Shown here piece after piece: positions 18,954 through 27,904 of a DNA stretch of 64,000 nt. How positions within the stretch are numbered: the stretch's first letter is position 1; every line of letters begins with the position of its first letter. Made by a program: the position numbers and the translations under genes. The DNA is taken from NCBI RefSeq assembly GCF_029624655.1, contig NZ_JARRSA010000003.1, forward strand, positions 124,001 to 188,000. The letters run 5' to 3'. The notes below the pieces were generated by a model. That model had not been told where the DNA came from, made no database searches, and saw only the letters and a list, made by a program, of their open reading frames with translations. The DNA is from Roseicyclus salinarum (GTDB lineage Bacteria; Pseudomonadota; Alphaproteobacteria; Rhodobacterales; Rhodobacteraceae).

Positions 18954-20756
18954 TCAGCCGTCCATCTTCAGCGCGTTGATGAAGGCCGATTGCGGGATCT
19001 CGACCTTGCCGAACTGGCGCATCTTCTTCTTGCCGGCCTTCTGCTTGTCCAGAAGCTTGCGCTTGCGGGTCGCGTCGCCGCCGTAGCACTTGGCGGTCAC
19101 GTCCTTGCGCAGCGCCGCGAGCGTCTCGCGCGCGATGACACGGCCGCCGATCGCCGCCTGGATCGGGATCTTGAACATGTGGCGCGGGATCAGCTCTTTC
19201 AGCTTTTCACACATCGCCCGGCCGCGCATCTCGGCGCGGTCGCGGTGGACCATCATCGACAGGGCGTCCACTGGCTCGTCGTTCACGAGGATCTGCATCT
19301 TCACCAGATTGTCCTGCCGGTAGCCGATCATCTGGTAGTCGAAGCTGGCATAGCCCTTCGTCACCGACTTCAGCCGATCGTAGAAGTCGAAGACCACCTC
19401 GTTCAGCGGCAGGTCGTAGACGACCATCGCCCGCGTGCCGGCATAGGTCAGGTCCAGTTGCTCGCCCCGCCGGTCCTGGCAGAGCTTCAGCACGTCGCCG
19501 AGGTAGTCGTCCGGCACGAGGATCGTGGCCTTGATGCGCGGCTCCTCGACATGATCGACGGTGGCGGGGTCGGGCATGTCGGCGGGGTTGTGCAATTCCA
19601 CCATGCTCCCGTCGCGCATGTGGACGTGGTAGACCACCGAGGGCGCCGTCGTGATCAGCTCGATGTCGTATTCGCGCTCCAGCCGGTCGCGCACGACCTC
19701 CAGGTGCAGAAGCCCCAGGAACCCGCAGCGGAAGCCGAAGCCGAGCGCGGCCGACGTCTCCATCTCGTAGGTGAAGGAGGCGTCGTTCAGCGCGAGCTTC
19801 TCGATCGCGTCGCGCATGTCATCGAAGTCGTTGGTGTCGACCGGGAAGAGGCCGCAGAAGACGACCGGCACGGAGGGCTTGAAACCCGGCAGAGCCTCGG
19901 CGCAGGGCTTGCGCTCGTGGGTGATCGTGTCGCCGACCCGCGTGTCGCGCACCTGCTTGATCGAGGCGTTGAGATAGCCGATCTCGCCCGGTCCCAGTTC
20001 CTGCACGGCGGTCATCGCGGGGCGGTAGACGCCCACGTCGTCCACGTCGTAGGTGCCGCCCGTCTTCATCATGCGGATGCGGTCGCCCTTCTTCAGGGTG
20101 CCGTCGATGATGCGCACGATACAGATGACGCCGAGATACTGGTCGTATTTGGAATCGACCAGCATCGCCTTCAGCGGAGCGTTCCGGTCGCCGTCCTTCG
20201 GCGGAGGCAGGCGGGTGACGATGGCCTCCAGCACGTCGGGAATGCCGAGACCGGTCTTGGCCGAGATTTCCACGGCGTCATGCGCCTCGATTCCGATGAC
20301 ATCCTCGATCTGCTCCTTCACGCGGTCGGGCTCGGCGGCGGGAAGGTCGATCTTGTTGAGGACGGGCACGATCTCGTGGTCGGCGTCGATGGCCTGGTAG
20401 ACGTTGGCGAGCGTCTGCGCCTCGACGCCTTGCGATGCGTCGACGACCAGAAGCGAACCCTCGACCGCCTGCATCGAGCGCGAGACCTCGTAGGCGAAGT
20501 CGACGTGGCCGGGCGTGTCGATGAGGTTCAGGATATAGGTGTGGCCGTCCTTCGCGGGATACTCGATGCGGACGGTGTTGGCCTTGATGGTGATCCCGCG
20601 CTCTCGCTCGATGTCCATCGCGTCGAGCAGCTGCTCCTTCATGTCGCGCTCGGCGACGGTGCCGGTCAGCTGGATCAGCCGGTCGGCCAGCGTGGACTTC
20701 CCGTGGTCGATATGGGCCACGATGGAGAAGTTGCGGATGCGGGAGAGCTCGGTCAT
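18954..20756 (-). CDS. lepA: Elongation factor 4 (LepA)
   Basis: A 600-residue translational GTPase. G1 [10 protein letters not shown]3 DTPGHVDF and G4 NKIDLP are intact, followed by domain 2, the EF-G-like domains and the LepA-specific C-terminal domain ([20 protein letters not shown]), which contacts the peptidyl-transferase centre. LepA assists ribosome function and assembly under stress and at high ionic strength. The start [13 protein letters not shown] at 20756 is the family start; a start five codons upstream is open but less likely. Confidence 0.96.
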   Translation of the reverse strand: MTELSRIRNFSIVAHIDHGKSTLADRLIQLTGTVAERDMKEQLLDAMDIERERGITIKANTVRIEYPAKDGHTYILNLIDTPGHVDFAYEVSRSMQAVEGSLLVVDASQGVEAQTLANVYQAIDADHEIVPVLNKIDLPAAEPDRVKEQIEDVIGIEAHDAVEISAKTGLGIPDVLEAIVTRLPPPKDGDRNAPLKAMLVDSKYDQYLGVICIVRIIDGTLKKGDRIRMMKTGGTYDVDDVGVYRPAMTAVQELGPGEIGYLNASIKQVRDTRVGDTITHERKPCAEALPGFKPSVPVVFCGLFPVDTNDFDDMRDAIEKLALNDASFTYEMETSAALGFGFRCGFLGLLHLEVVRDRLEREYDIELITTAPSVVYHVHMRDGSMVELHNPADMPDPATVDHVEEPRIKATILVPDDYLGDVLKLCQDRRGEQLDLTYAGTRAMVVYDLPLNEVVFDFYDRLKSVTKGYASFDYQMIGYRQDNLVKMQILVNDEPVDALSMMVHRDRAEMRGRAMCEKLKELIPRHMFKIPIQAAIGGRVIARETLAALRKDVTAKCYGGDATRKRKLLDKQKAGKKKMRQFGKVEIPQSAFINALKMDG

Positions 20757-20840
20757 GGACGGCGCCTGCAAGGGTCGGTTGCAGGGGAGATAGCGGAGAG
20801 GCCGGTCGGAGGGAAGGGGACGGACGTCTCTATCGCCGGC

Positions 20841-21047
20841 TCAGAAATTCCCGCGAAACACCGTCCGCGTCTGCGCCTGCTCCCCCAGCGCCGCGACGAG
20901 CGCGAGGCCATCCGTCGTCGGCCGCCCCTCGGCGTCGATCCAGTCGCGGCGGCGCGCGATGGTCTCGGCATCGCTCGCCGTGCTGCGCCCGACATGGGCC
21001 GCGAACGCAAGAATTCGGCTGCGGATGTCCTGCTCGGTCTCGGTCAT
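20841..21047 (-). CDS. Small hypothetical protein
   Basis: A 68-residue soluble protein, MTETEQDIRSRILAFAAHVG at the start, with a helical N-terminal half and a short tail. It has no membrane segment or recognised motif. It is 84 bases upstream of lepA in the same direction. A start at 21047 is chosen because upstream codons lack coding character. The family is unknown to me. Confidence 0.5.
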   Translation of the reverse strand: MTETEQDIRSRILAFAAHVGRSTASDAETIARRRDWIDAEGRPTTDGLALVAALGEQAQTRTVFRGNF

Positions 21048-21362
21048 GGTCGCTCTACCCGTGTGGCTCGCCATCTGGCGTGCGAGAAAGGGTAGCGCGG
21101 CGGCGCCGGGGTCAAGTCCGCGCGACATGCCTGACAAGAACAGACTGTCATCCCTTGGGGCGAGGCGGAGGGTGTGCTCGCAGCCCCGCACGCCCGCGTC
21201 GAGGGTGGCGCCCGGTCTGCACGACGCCACGATCAGGATCGTCGGCGCGCCTCATGCCTCGGGCGAGACGCAGGAGGCGGCCGCGAACTGGTCGTGGTCG
21301 ACAGGCTGGAGGACCGGCGCGTCCGGCTGCGCATGCGGGCGGAACGAGGCGCGCCAGGCGCG
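21048..21362. other. 315-base gap, no gene seen
   Basis: Between the small hypothetical gene and the Lrp regulator gene no frame looks coding. An imperfect dyad with arms CTACCC and GGGTAG spans about 21054-21097 and could form a hairpin in a transcript. Nothing else is supported. Confidence 0.4.
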
Positions 21363-21821
21363 TCATTCGACAGGTGGCAGGACATCGCGCGAAACCATCG
21401 TCCTGAGCGAGAAGCTGGAGCGCGTGGCGCGGATGCCGGGGACATGGACCAGATCGTCCTCGAGAAACCGGTCGAAGGCGCGCAGGTCGGGCGCCACCAC
21501 CTTCAGCAGGATGTCCCGCGTGCCGGTCATCAGGTGGCACTCGACCACCTCGTCGAAGCGGCGGATCGCCGTCTCGAAGGCGCGCAGGGTCTCGTGGCTC
21601 TGCCGCTCGAGCTCGACGAAGATGAAGACCGTCAGCGGATAGCCCAGCTTGGTCGCGTCCACCCGCGCCCCGTAGCCGGTGATCACGCCGTCCTCCTCCA
21701 GTCTGCGGAGGCGCCGGGCGCAGGGCGTGGGCGTCAGGCCGACGCGCTCGGCCAGCTCCGTGACCGACAGGCGGCCGTCCCGCTGCAATTGGGTGATGAT
21801 CCGGGTGTCGATGCGGTCCAT
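21363..21821 (-). CDS. Lrp/AsnC family transcriptional regulator
   Basis: A 152-residue regulator with an N-terminal winged helix-turn-helix (MDRIDTRIITQLQRDGRLSV, then LTPTPCARRLRRLEEDGVI) and a C-terminal RAM ligand-binding domain (VVECHLMTGTRDILLKV). Such proteins form octamers and sense amino acids. It is divergent from a leucine-dehydrogenase-like gene with a 140-base shared gap that holds an inverted repeat, so control of that gene by this regulator is likely, as is seen for BkdR-type Lrp proteins. Confidence 0.9.
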   Translation of the reverse strand: MDRIDTRIITQLQRDGRLSVTELAERVGLTPTPCARRLRRLEEDGVITGYGARVDATKLGYPLTVFIFVELERQSHETLRAFETAIRRFDEVVECHLMTGTRDILLKVVAPDLRAFDRFLEDDLVHVPGIRATRSSFSLRTMVSRDVLPPVE

Positions 21822-21885
21822 TGGCGGATTCCCCCACGATTTCACAACATCATAGCGGAAAGCGGTCGCCTCGGCGACTGCGGGA

Positions 21886-21907
21886 GCGCGTTTTTGGCGA
21901 AACGCGC
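21886..21907. promoter_or_regulatory. 8-6-8 inverted repeat between Lrp regulator and dehydrogenase genes
   Basis: GCGCGTTT, a six-base spacer and AAACGCGC, perfect in both arms. It is 65 bases from the regulator start and 55 from the dehydrogenase start. The place and symmetry suggest an operator for the Lrp-family protein, though Lrp sites are usually more AT-rich. Confidence 0.45.
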
Positions 21908-21961
21908 TGCGCGCTCGGGCGTAGCATCGGGGCATCGAGCGAAACCGGCAGGAGGTGCCCC

Positions 21962-23014
21962 ATGCAGATCGAAGAGATTTCCGTTCCGACCCACGAGACC
22001 GTGCTGCGGGTCCGCGACGCGGATGCGGGCCTTCGCGGCTTCATCGCGCTGCACTCCACCGCGCGCGGGCCCGCCGCGGGGGGCCTGCGGATGCGCGCCT
22101 ACGCCAGCGAGGACGCGGCGCTGGCCGACGTGCTCGCGCTGAGCCGGGGCATGACGCTGAAGAACGCGGCGGCGGACCTGCCGCTGGGGGGCGGCAAGGC
22201 GGTGATCCTCGGCGATCCGGCCGGGCGGACCGAGGCGCAGCTTCGCGCCATGGGCCGGGCCATCGCCACGCTCGAGGGACGCTACTGGACTGCCGAGGAC
22301 ATGGGGATGTCGCCCGCCGACATGGCCGTGATCCGCGAGGAGACGCGCTTTGTCGCGGGGCTTCCGGACGGGCCCTTCGCCTCGGGCGACCCCTCGCCCC
22401 GGACGGCGCGGGGCGTGTTCTACGCGATGCGCGTCGCCGCCGAGCGGCGGCTGGGAAGCCGCGTGCTCGAGGGACGGCGCGTCGCCGTGCAGGGGCTCGG
22501 CCATGTCGGCTGGCACCTCGCCAAGCAGCTGCGCGCTGCGGGCGCGGACCTCGTGGTGGCGGACGCCGATCCTGCGCGGGCGGCACAGGCGGCGCAGACT
22601 TTCGCGGCCGAAACCGTCGCGCCCGACGCCATCCTGACCGCGCCCGCCGACATCCTCGCGCCCTGCGCGGTCGGCGGCATCATCGACGAGGAGACGGCGC
22701 ACACGCTTGCCGCCAGCGTCGTCTGCGGCGCGGCCAACACGCAGCTCGCCTCGGACGCCGCCGGAGACATCCTGCATCGTCGCGGCGTCCTCTTCGTGCC
22801 GGACTACATCGCGAATGCCGGCGGGATCGTGAACGTCGCCGCCGAGATCCTGCAGATCCCCGACCGGGTGCATTTCGTCACCGGCAAGCTCGCCGCGCTG
22901 GAGGACATGACCGGCCTCATCCTGCACCGCGCGGCCGACGAGGGCGTGGGGCCCCACCGCGTCGCCGACAGGATCGTTGCAGCGCGGCTGCAGGCGGCGA
23001 AAAGGGTCGCCTGA
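21962..23014 (+). CDS. Leucine/valine dehydrogenase-like amino acid dehydrogenase
   Basis: A 350-residue member of the Glu/Leu/Phe/Val dehydrogenase superfamily in its short form. The glycine-rich substrate segment GPAAGGLRM and catalytic lysine segment LPLGGGKAVI are followed by the NAD-binding turn VQGLGHVGWHLA and the late motif DYIANAGGIVNV, which is typical of leucine and phenylalanine dehydrogenases. It would deaminate branched-chain or aromatic amino acids to 2-oxo acids. GGAGG precedes the ATG at 21962. A second, longer superfamily member is at 13915-15348. The divergent Lrp gene probably controls it. Confidence 0.85.
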   Translation: MQIEEISVPTHETVLRVRDADAGLRGFIALHSTARGPAAGGLRMRAYASEDAALADVLALSRGMTLKNAAADLPLGGGKAVILGDPAGRTEAQLRAMGRAIATLEGRYWTAEDMGMSPADMAVIREETRFVAGLPDGPFASGDPSPRTARGVFYAMRVAAERRLGSRVLEGRRVAVQGLGHVGWHLAKQLRAAGADLVVADADPARAAQAAQTFAAETVAPDAILTAPADILAPCAVGGIIDEETAHTLAASVVCGAANTQLASDAAGDILHRRGVLFVPDYIANAGGIVNVAAEILQIPDRVHFVTGKLAALEDMTGLILHRAADEGVGPHRVADRIVAARLQAAKRVA

Positions 23015-23120
23015 GGTCCCCGGTCTCCGTTGCCTGGCGCAGTCGTCTCTGGCATTTTGCGCGCGCGATGCGGACGGAAGATCCGCGCGCGCGTGCAGTT
23101 CTTGTCGAGGCAAAAGATAC

Positions 23121-23441
23121 ATGCGGACCACCCTTTTCAGGGCCGCCATCGCGGCCGTCTTCTTGGCGGGATCGGGCGTCGTCGCGCCCGCCGCCTACGC
23201 AAACCCCATCGAACGCGCCTGCATCCAGTCCGACAGGCCCGGCGTGTCGCTCACGCTCTGCCGCTGTATCGGCGACGCGGCGGGCATGACCCTGTCGCGG
23301 TCGGACATGCGCATCGGCGCGCAGTTCTTCCGCGATCCCGGCCGCGCACAGGAGGTGCAGCTGTCGGACACCCGCCGGAACGACGATTTCTGGCGCCGCT
23401 GGCAGCAGTTCGGATCGACCGCCGAGGCGCTCTGCAGCTAG
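23121..23441 (+). CDS. Secreted small cysteine-containing protein, unknown
   Basis: A 106-residue protein with a clear Sec signal peptide (MRTTLFRAAIAAVFLAGSG to about residue 28, AYA cleavage). The mature part has four cysteines (RACIQ, LCRCIG and a C-terminal CS) that could form two disulfides in the periplasm. Otherwise no family is recognised. The stop overlaps that of the convergent phosphatase gene by four bases. Confidence 0.65.
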   Translation: MRTTLFRAAIAAVFLAGSGVVAPAAYANPIERACIQSDRPGVSLTLCRCIGDAAGMTLSRSDMRIGAQFFRDPGRAQEVQLSDTRRNDDFWRRWQQFGSTAEALCS

Positions 23442-23875
23442 GCGAGGCGTCGCGCCCATGCGGCCGACGCGGCCTCGATCAGGTCGAGCGCGCCCTCGAA
23501 GTCGTGCGTGTAGTAGGGGTCGGGCACATCGCCGCCGCCCAGGGGCTCGAGGAACAGGGCAAGCTGCGCGCCACCCGAGGCCGGCGCCATCGCGGCGAGG
23601 TCATCGAGGTTGCGCGCGTCCATGGCGAGGATCAGGTCGAACCGCGGGAAATCCTCGGGCGCGACCTGGCGCGCGCGCTGTCCCGACAGGTCGTAGCCGC
23701 GCGCCCGCGCCGCCGCGATTGCAGGGCCATGGGGCGGCGCGCCGACATGCCAGCCGCCCGTGCCTGCGCTGTCGATCCGCGCATCGGGCAGACGCGCGCG
23801 CAACACCGCCTCCGCCGTGGGCGAGCGGCAGATGTTGCCAAGGCAGACGCAGAGGATACGCTGGGCCGGGGTCAT
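23438..23875 (-). CDS. Low-molecular-weight protein tyrosine phosphatase
   Basis: A 145-residue enzyme with the P-loop CLGNICRSPTAEAV at residues 9-22 (Cys nucleophile and Arg) and the general-acid loop DPYY near the C-terminus. It dephosphorylates phosphotyrosine or phosphoarginine in proteins; no partner kinase is nearby. ATG 23875 gives the usual length. It is convergent with a secreted-protein gene and divergent from a sirtuin gene. Confidence 0.92.
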   Translation of the reverse strand: MTPAQRILCVCLGNICRSPTAEAVLRARLPDARIDSAGTGGWHVGAPPHGPAIAAARARGYDLSGQRARQVAPEDFPRFDLILAMDARNLDDLAAMAPASGGAQLALFLEPLGGGDVPDPYYTHDFEGALDLIEAASAAWARRLA

Positions 23876-23936
23876 GGCCGCGAGGCTCGCAGGTTCGAAA
23901 GGCAGGCGCAATGAGACAAGGGACCGGGGGACGGCG

Positions 23937-24632
23937 TTGAGGCGGATCGTGATCCTGACGGGCGCGGGCGTCTCGGCCGAAAGCGGCCTCGGGACGTTTC
24001 GCGACAAGGGTGGGCTCTGGACGCGCCATGACCTTTCGCAGGTCGCCACGCCCGAGGGCTTCGCGGCCAATCCCGCGCTGGTCCACGACTTCTACAACGC
24101 AAGGCGCGCCAATGCGCTCGACGCCGCGCCGAACGCGGCGCACGCCGCGCTCGCACGGCTCGTCCGCGACCATCCCCGCGACGTGACGCTCGTGACGCAG
24201 AACATCGACGACCTGCATGAACGCGCGGGCACGCCCGGCGTGATCCACATGCACGGGCAGATCATGCGCGCGCTCTGCGCCGCCTGCGGAGCGCGCTGGG
24301 ACGCCCCGCGCGCGATGGCGCCTGGCGATCCCTGCCCGGCCTGTGCCGCGCCGCGGACGCGCCCCGATATCGTCTGGTTCGGCGAGATGCCCTATCACAT
24401 GGAGCGCATCGTCGAGGCGCTGGAGGCCGCGGATCTCTTCGTGGCCATCGGCACCTCGGGCGAGGTCTATCCGGCGGCGGGCTTCGTCGACATCGCAGCC
24501 GCGGCGGGGGCCGAGACGCTGGAGATCAACCTCGAGCCGACGCCGGTTCCCGGCCGCTTCGACCGCACGATCTCGGGGCCCGCGACGCAGGCCGTGCCCG
24601 GTTGGGTGGCGGAGCTTGGCGCCGGGGCTTGA
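23937..24632 (+). CDS. cobB: NAD-dependent protein deacylase, sirtuin family
   Basis: A 231-residue Sir2 enzyme. It has the NAD-binding motif GAGVSAESGLGTFR, the TQNIDDLHERAG motif, the catalytic His in IHMHGQ near residue 105 and four zinc cysteines in CAACGARW and CPACAA. It removes acetyl or other acyl groups from lysines, consuming NAD. The in-frame TTG at 23937 is taken as start because the family begins just before the GAG motif; a GTG four codons later is possible, and the upstream ATG is out of frame. It is divergent from the tyrosine phosphatase gene. Confidence 0.9.
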   Translation: MRRIVILTGAGVSAESGLGTFRDKGGLWTRHDLSQVATPEGFAANPALVHDFYNARRANALDAAPNAAHAALARLVRDHPRDVTLVTQNIDDLHERAGTPGVIHMHGQIMRALCAACGARWDAPRAMAPGDPCPACAAPRTRPDIVWFGEMPYHMERIVEALEAADLFVAIGTSGEVYPAAGFVDIAAAAGAETLEINLEPTPVPGRFDRTISGPATQAVPGWVAELGAGA

Positions 24633-24707
24633 CCCGGCGGCGCACCGTCCGCGCCGCCGGAAAGGGACCGGTTGCCGGTCTGCCGCCGTCCGACGCCCGC
24701 AGCCTCG

Positions 24708-25139
24708 CTACCGCGCGTTGTCCACGGGGACGGTCACGGTCATCTCGCCCGCGCCTGCGAAGGTCAGGGTCAATTCGATTTCGTCGCCCTGCGCCAGCGA
24801 CCGGGTCAGGCCCAGGAACATGACGTGCATGCCCCCGCGCTGGAGCGCGGTCGCCCCGCCGGCGGGAACGGCGAAGCCCTCCTCGACATGGACCATCCGC
24901 ATGATGTCGCCGTCCATGACATGGGTGTGCAGCTCCACGCGCTCGGCCACGTCCGAGGCGGCGGCGAGCAGTCGGTCGTCGGTCGCGCCGTCATTGACGA
25001 TCCGCATGAAGGCCGCGCCCGATCGCGCGGCGGGGCCCGCGGCGCGGGCGTAGGGGTCCTCGACCGTGACCTGCGCCGCGGCCAGAGTGGGAAGAACAAG
25101 GGCGCAGGCGCCCGCGAGCATGGCGGTTTTCAGGGACAT
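24708..25139 (-). CDS. Copper chaperone PCu(A)C
   Basis: A 143-residue periplasmic protein with a signal peptide (KTAMLAGACALVLPTLAAAQ) and a cupredoxin-like fold. The copper(I) ligands are seen as HTHVMDGDIMRM and later GGMHVMFLG (His and Met pairs). PCuAC proteins deliver copper to the CuA or CuB centre of cytochrome oxidase. It follows a small DUF2946-like gene by 42 bases in the same direction. Confidence 0.92.
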   Translation of the reverse strand: MSLKTAMLAGACALVLPTLAAAQVTVEDPYARAAGPAARSGAAFMRIVNDGATDDRLLAAASDVAERVELHTHVMDGDIMRMVHVEEGFAVPAGGATALQRGGMHVMFLGLTRSLAQGDEIELTLTFAGAGEMTVTVPVDNAR

Positions 25140-25181
25140 GTCTCTCTCCGTGTGTCCGTGATGTCTGGAAGGTTGGCGGGA

Positions 25182-25547
25182 TCAGGCCGCGGCGGGCGGT
25201 CCGCGTCCATGCCCGCCCATGCGCCATGACGACGCGGCGGAGAGAGAGGGGAGAAAAGGCGACAGAACGCCCCCGGCCGAGCGTATGTCGCGTGGCATCG
25301 CGAGGTCCGGGGCCGGCGCGGCGGCGCCCAGCGTGCAGTCGAGGCAGGGCGGCTTGCGCGCCTCGACCGGGTCGCCGGCGCCGTCGAAAAGGGGCAGGCC
25401 ATCCGCGGCAAGGACCACGGGCGCGGCGTCCGCCCCGCAGAACGACCCCTGCGCCGCCATCTGCCCGCGCGCCGAGGCCGCGCCGATGCCTGTCACGGTC
25501 ATCAGGAGCGTCAGCAGGATCAGAAATGACGCGCGAAGGACTGCCAT
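25182..25547 (-). CDS. DUF2946-like small membrane/secreted protein
   Basis: A 121-residue protein with one N-terminal hydrophobic segment (VLRASFLILLTLLMTVTGIG), which may be an uncleaved anchor, and a Pro/Ala-rich exported part with cysteines in SFCGAD and PPCLDCTLG and a His-containing tail. DUF2946 proteins are frequently next to copper genes; here the gene is just upstream of PCu(A)C, so a role in copper handling is inferred. ATG 25547 is the likely start. Similarity is recognised only from the layout and motif. Confidence 0.6.
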   Translation of the reverse strand: MAVLRASFLILLTLLMTVTGIGAASARGQMAAQGSFCGADAAPVVLAADGLPLFDGAGDPVEARKPPCLDCTLGAAAPAPDLAMPRDIRSAGGVLSPFLPSLSAASSWRMGGHGRGPPAAA

Positions 25548-25668
25548 GACGGTCCAGATATGCCGCGCCGCGCCGGGGCGCGCTGCGGCAAATGGGCTCC
25601 CGCACAAAGCGAAGCGCCCCGCTGGGCGGACCTGCGGGGCGCGTGATCGCATCGTCTTTGAGCGGGCC

Positions 25669-25977
25669 TCAGGCCTGCGCGGCGGTCTCGGCCTGCGCGG
25701 CCTGCGCCTTCTCGATGTCGCGCTTGATCTTCATCGCCTTGGGCGACAGTTCGCGCTGCTTGGCGCGGGTCAGGAAGGCGTCGAGGCCGCCACGGTGGTC
25801 GACCGAGCGGAGGGCTGCGTTCGAGATCCGCAGCTTGAAGCGGCGGCCCAGGATGTCCGAGCCAAGCGTCACCTCGGTGAGGTTGGGCAGGAAGCGGCGC
25901 CTCGTCTTGTTGTTGGCGTGGCTGACATTGTTGCCAACCATGGGGCCCTTGCCGGTCAGTTCGCAGACACGCGACAT
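25669..25977 (-). CDS. rpmB: Ribosomal protein L28
   Basis: A 102-residue large-subunit protein: [20 protein letters not shown] at the N-terminus and [11 protein letters not shown] follow the L28 family. The length agrees with alphaproteobacterial L28, which has an Ala-rich tail, here [14 protein letters not shown]. The single Cys shows no zinc ribbon. The gene stands alone, which is usual for rpmB in this group. Confidence 0.96.
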   Translation of the reverse strand: MSRVCELTGKGPMVGNNVSHANNKTRRRFLPNLTEVTLGSDILGRRFKLRISNAALRSVDHRGGLDAFLTRAKQRELSPKAMKIKRDIEKAQAAQAETAAQA

Positions 25978-26198
25978 GATCTTGTCCTCGTCGTTGCGGG
26001 GGCGGCGGAAAGGCCGCGGCCACCGGAAACCAAAAGGGCGCGGAGGGAGGCTCCACGCCCGGAAATCTGCGCGGGGGATAAGCGGGGGGCGTGATGGTGT
26101 CAAGGCGGGAATCGTCTCGCGGCCCCTGCATTTGCCCGTCCGCGCGAATGCGGGCAGAGTGCAGCGAAAGACCCCCGTGCAGGGCGACAGGGCAGGCC

Positions 26199-26858
26199 AT
26201 GGGCAGCAAGATCACCGAGACGGAGCTCTATCCGCCCGTCAAGTCCTTCCTCGAATCCCTCGGCTACGAGGTGAAGGCCGAGATCGGCCCGGCCGACGTC
26301 ATGGCCGTCCGCGACGGCGCGCCGCCCGTCATCGTCGAGCTCAAGACCGGCTTTTCGCTGACGCTGTTCCACCAGGGGATCGCCCGGCTGTCGGTCTGCG
26401 ATGACGTCTATCTCGCCGTGCCGCGCGGATCCGGGCGGCGGTTTCTCAGGGCGCTCTCGGAGAACGTGCGGCTGGCGCGGCGGCTGGGCCTCGGCCTTCT
26501 GACCGTGCGTCTGGAGACCGGCCTCGTGGAGGTGCATTGCGATCCCGGTCCCTACGCGCCACGGAAATCGGCGCGGCGGGCGCACGCGCTTCTGGGCGAG
26601 TTCGCGCGGCGGCGCGGCGACCCCAACCTTGGCGGCGCGCGGGGCGGGCGTGTCACCGCCTACCGGCAGGACGCGCTGGCCTGCGCCGCGCATCTTGCCG
26701 CACGCGGCGCATCGAAGGGCGCGGCGGTGCGCGACGCCACCGGCGTCACGCGGGCGACGGCGATCATGCGCGACAATCATTACGGCTGGTTCGTGCGGAT
26801 CGGGACGGGCATCTACACGTTGTCCGAGGCCGGCACGGAGGCCGTCGATGCAGACTGA
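26199..26858 (+). CDS. DUF2161 family PD-(D/E)XK-type putative nuclease
   Basis: A 219-residue protein starting [19 protein letters not shown]. It has the nuclease-fold signature [10 protein letters not shown] ... [10 protein letters not shown], i.e. an Asp and an E-x-K pair on adjacent strands, and a helical C-terminal part. DUF2161 proteins are predicted phosphodiesterases; the substrate and role are unknown. The last codons overlap the start of yjbQ by 11 bases, indicating translational coupling. Confidence 0.8.
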   Translation: MGSKITETELYPPVKSFLESLGYEVKAEIGPADVMAVRDGAPPVIVELKTGFSLTLFHQGIARLSVCDDVYLAVPRGSGRRFLRALSENVRLARRLGLGLLTVRLETGLVEVHCDPGPYAPRKSARRAHALLGEFARRRGDPNLGGARGGRVTAYRQDALACAAHLAARGASKGAAVRDATGVTRATAIMRDNHYGWFVRIGTGIYTLSEAGTEAVDAD

Positions 26859-27276
26859 GTTCGAGATCGAGACGCGGGGCCCCGGCCTGACCGAGGTCAC
26901 GCGGCCTGTCGCGCGATGGGTCGCGGGGCAGGGCGACGGCCTTCTGACACTGATGGTGATGCACACCTCCGCCAGCCTTCTGATCCAGGAAAATGCCGAC
27001 CCCGACGTGCGCCGCGACCTTCTGGAATTCCTGCGGCGCCTCGTGCCCGCCGGCGACGATCCCTCGATGCGCTGGCTGACGCATGTCCTCGAGGGGCCCG
27101 ACGACATGCCCGCACATATCAAGGCGGCGCTTCTGCCCGTCTCGCTGCAGGTGCCGGTGGCGGGCGGGCGCCTGCGTCTTGGGACCTGGCAGGGGATCTA
27201 CCTCGTCGAACACCGCGCGGCCCCGCATGTCAGGCGCGTCGCCGCGCATTTCCTGCCGGATGGGGGTGGCAGGTGA
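26848..27276 (+). CDS. YjbQ family protein (UPF0047)
   Basis: A 142-residue protein with the family motifs MVMHTSASLLIQENADP and GTWQGIYLVEHR and a conserved His near the end of the strand. YjbQ homologues have weak thiamine-phosphate synthase activity, but the true role is uncertain. It overlaps the DUF2161 gene and is followed by a good terminator. Confidence 0.9.
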   Translation: MQTEFEIETRGPGLTEVTRPVARWVAGQGDGLLTLMVMHTSASLLIQENADPDVRRDLLEFLRRLVPAGDDPSMRWLTHVLEGPDDMPAHIKAALLPVSLQVPVAGGRLRLGTWQGIYLVEHRAAPHVRRVAAHFLPDGGGR

Positions 27277-27284
27277 GTCCGATT

Positions 27285-27313
27285 GGCCACCCCTCATCTG
27301 GTGGCCGTCTTTT
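27285..27313 (+). terminator. Rho-independent terminator after yjbQ
   Basis: GGCCACC at 27285-27291 and GGTGGCC at 27300-27306, an eight-base loop, then GTCTTTT. It ends the DUF2161-yjbQ unit and separates it from nrdR. Confidence 0.7.
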
Positions 27314-27433
27314 CCCGCTACCCAACGTTTGCCCCCATCCCTATAGTGACGGTGCTGAAGTGGCCGAATGGCCCAATAACCGTGGCAGGCGCCGCGTTGT
27401 CCGCGGCGGGAACGACTAGGAAAGGGGACGCCG

Positions 27434-27901
27434 ATGCGCTGCCCGTTTTGCGGAAACGTGGACACCCAGGTGAAGGATTCGCGGCCCGCGGAGGATCATG
27501 TCGCGATCCGCAGGCGCCGCTTCTGCCCGGCCTGCGGGGGGCGTTTCACGACCTACGAGCGGGTGCAGCTTCGCGATCTCGTCGTCATCAAGTCGACGGG
27601 CAAGCGCGAGGATTTCGATCGCGACAAGCTGGAGCGTTCGGTGCGCATCGCCCTGCAGAAGCGCCCCGTGGAGCCCGAGCGCGTGGATCAGATGGTCTCG
27701 GGCATCGTGCGCCGCCTCGAAAGCATGGGCGAGACCGACATTCCGTCCAAGACGATCGGCGAGATCGTAATGGAGCGTCTGGCGGCGATCGACAGCGTCG
27801 CCTACGTCAGATTCGCGAGTGTCTACAAGAACTTCCAGGCAACCGACGATTTCGAGGACTTCCTCGCCGAGCTGCGCCCCCCGATCCCGCCCGGCGGCTG
27901 A
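27434..27901 (+). CDS. nrdR: Transcriptional repressor NrdR
   Basis: A 155-residue regulator with a zinc ribbon (MRCPFCGN and CPACGGRF, four Cys) and an ATP-cone ([18 protein letters not shown]). NrdR binds NrdR boxes in front of ribonucleotide reductase genes and senses ATP/dATP. No nrd genes are in the window. The start has AAAGGGG upstream, and ribD follows three bases after its stop, the standard nrdR-ribD pair. Confidence 0.97.
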   Translation: MRCPFCGNVDTQVKDSRPAEDHVAIRRRRFCPACGGRFTTYERVQLRDLVVIKSTGKREDFDRDKLERSVRIALQKRPVEPERVDQMVSGIVRRLESMGETDIPSKTIGEIVMERLAAIDSVAYVRFASVYKNFQATDDFEDFLAELRPPIPPGG

Positions 27902-27904
27902 GCC

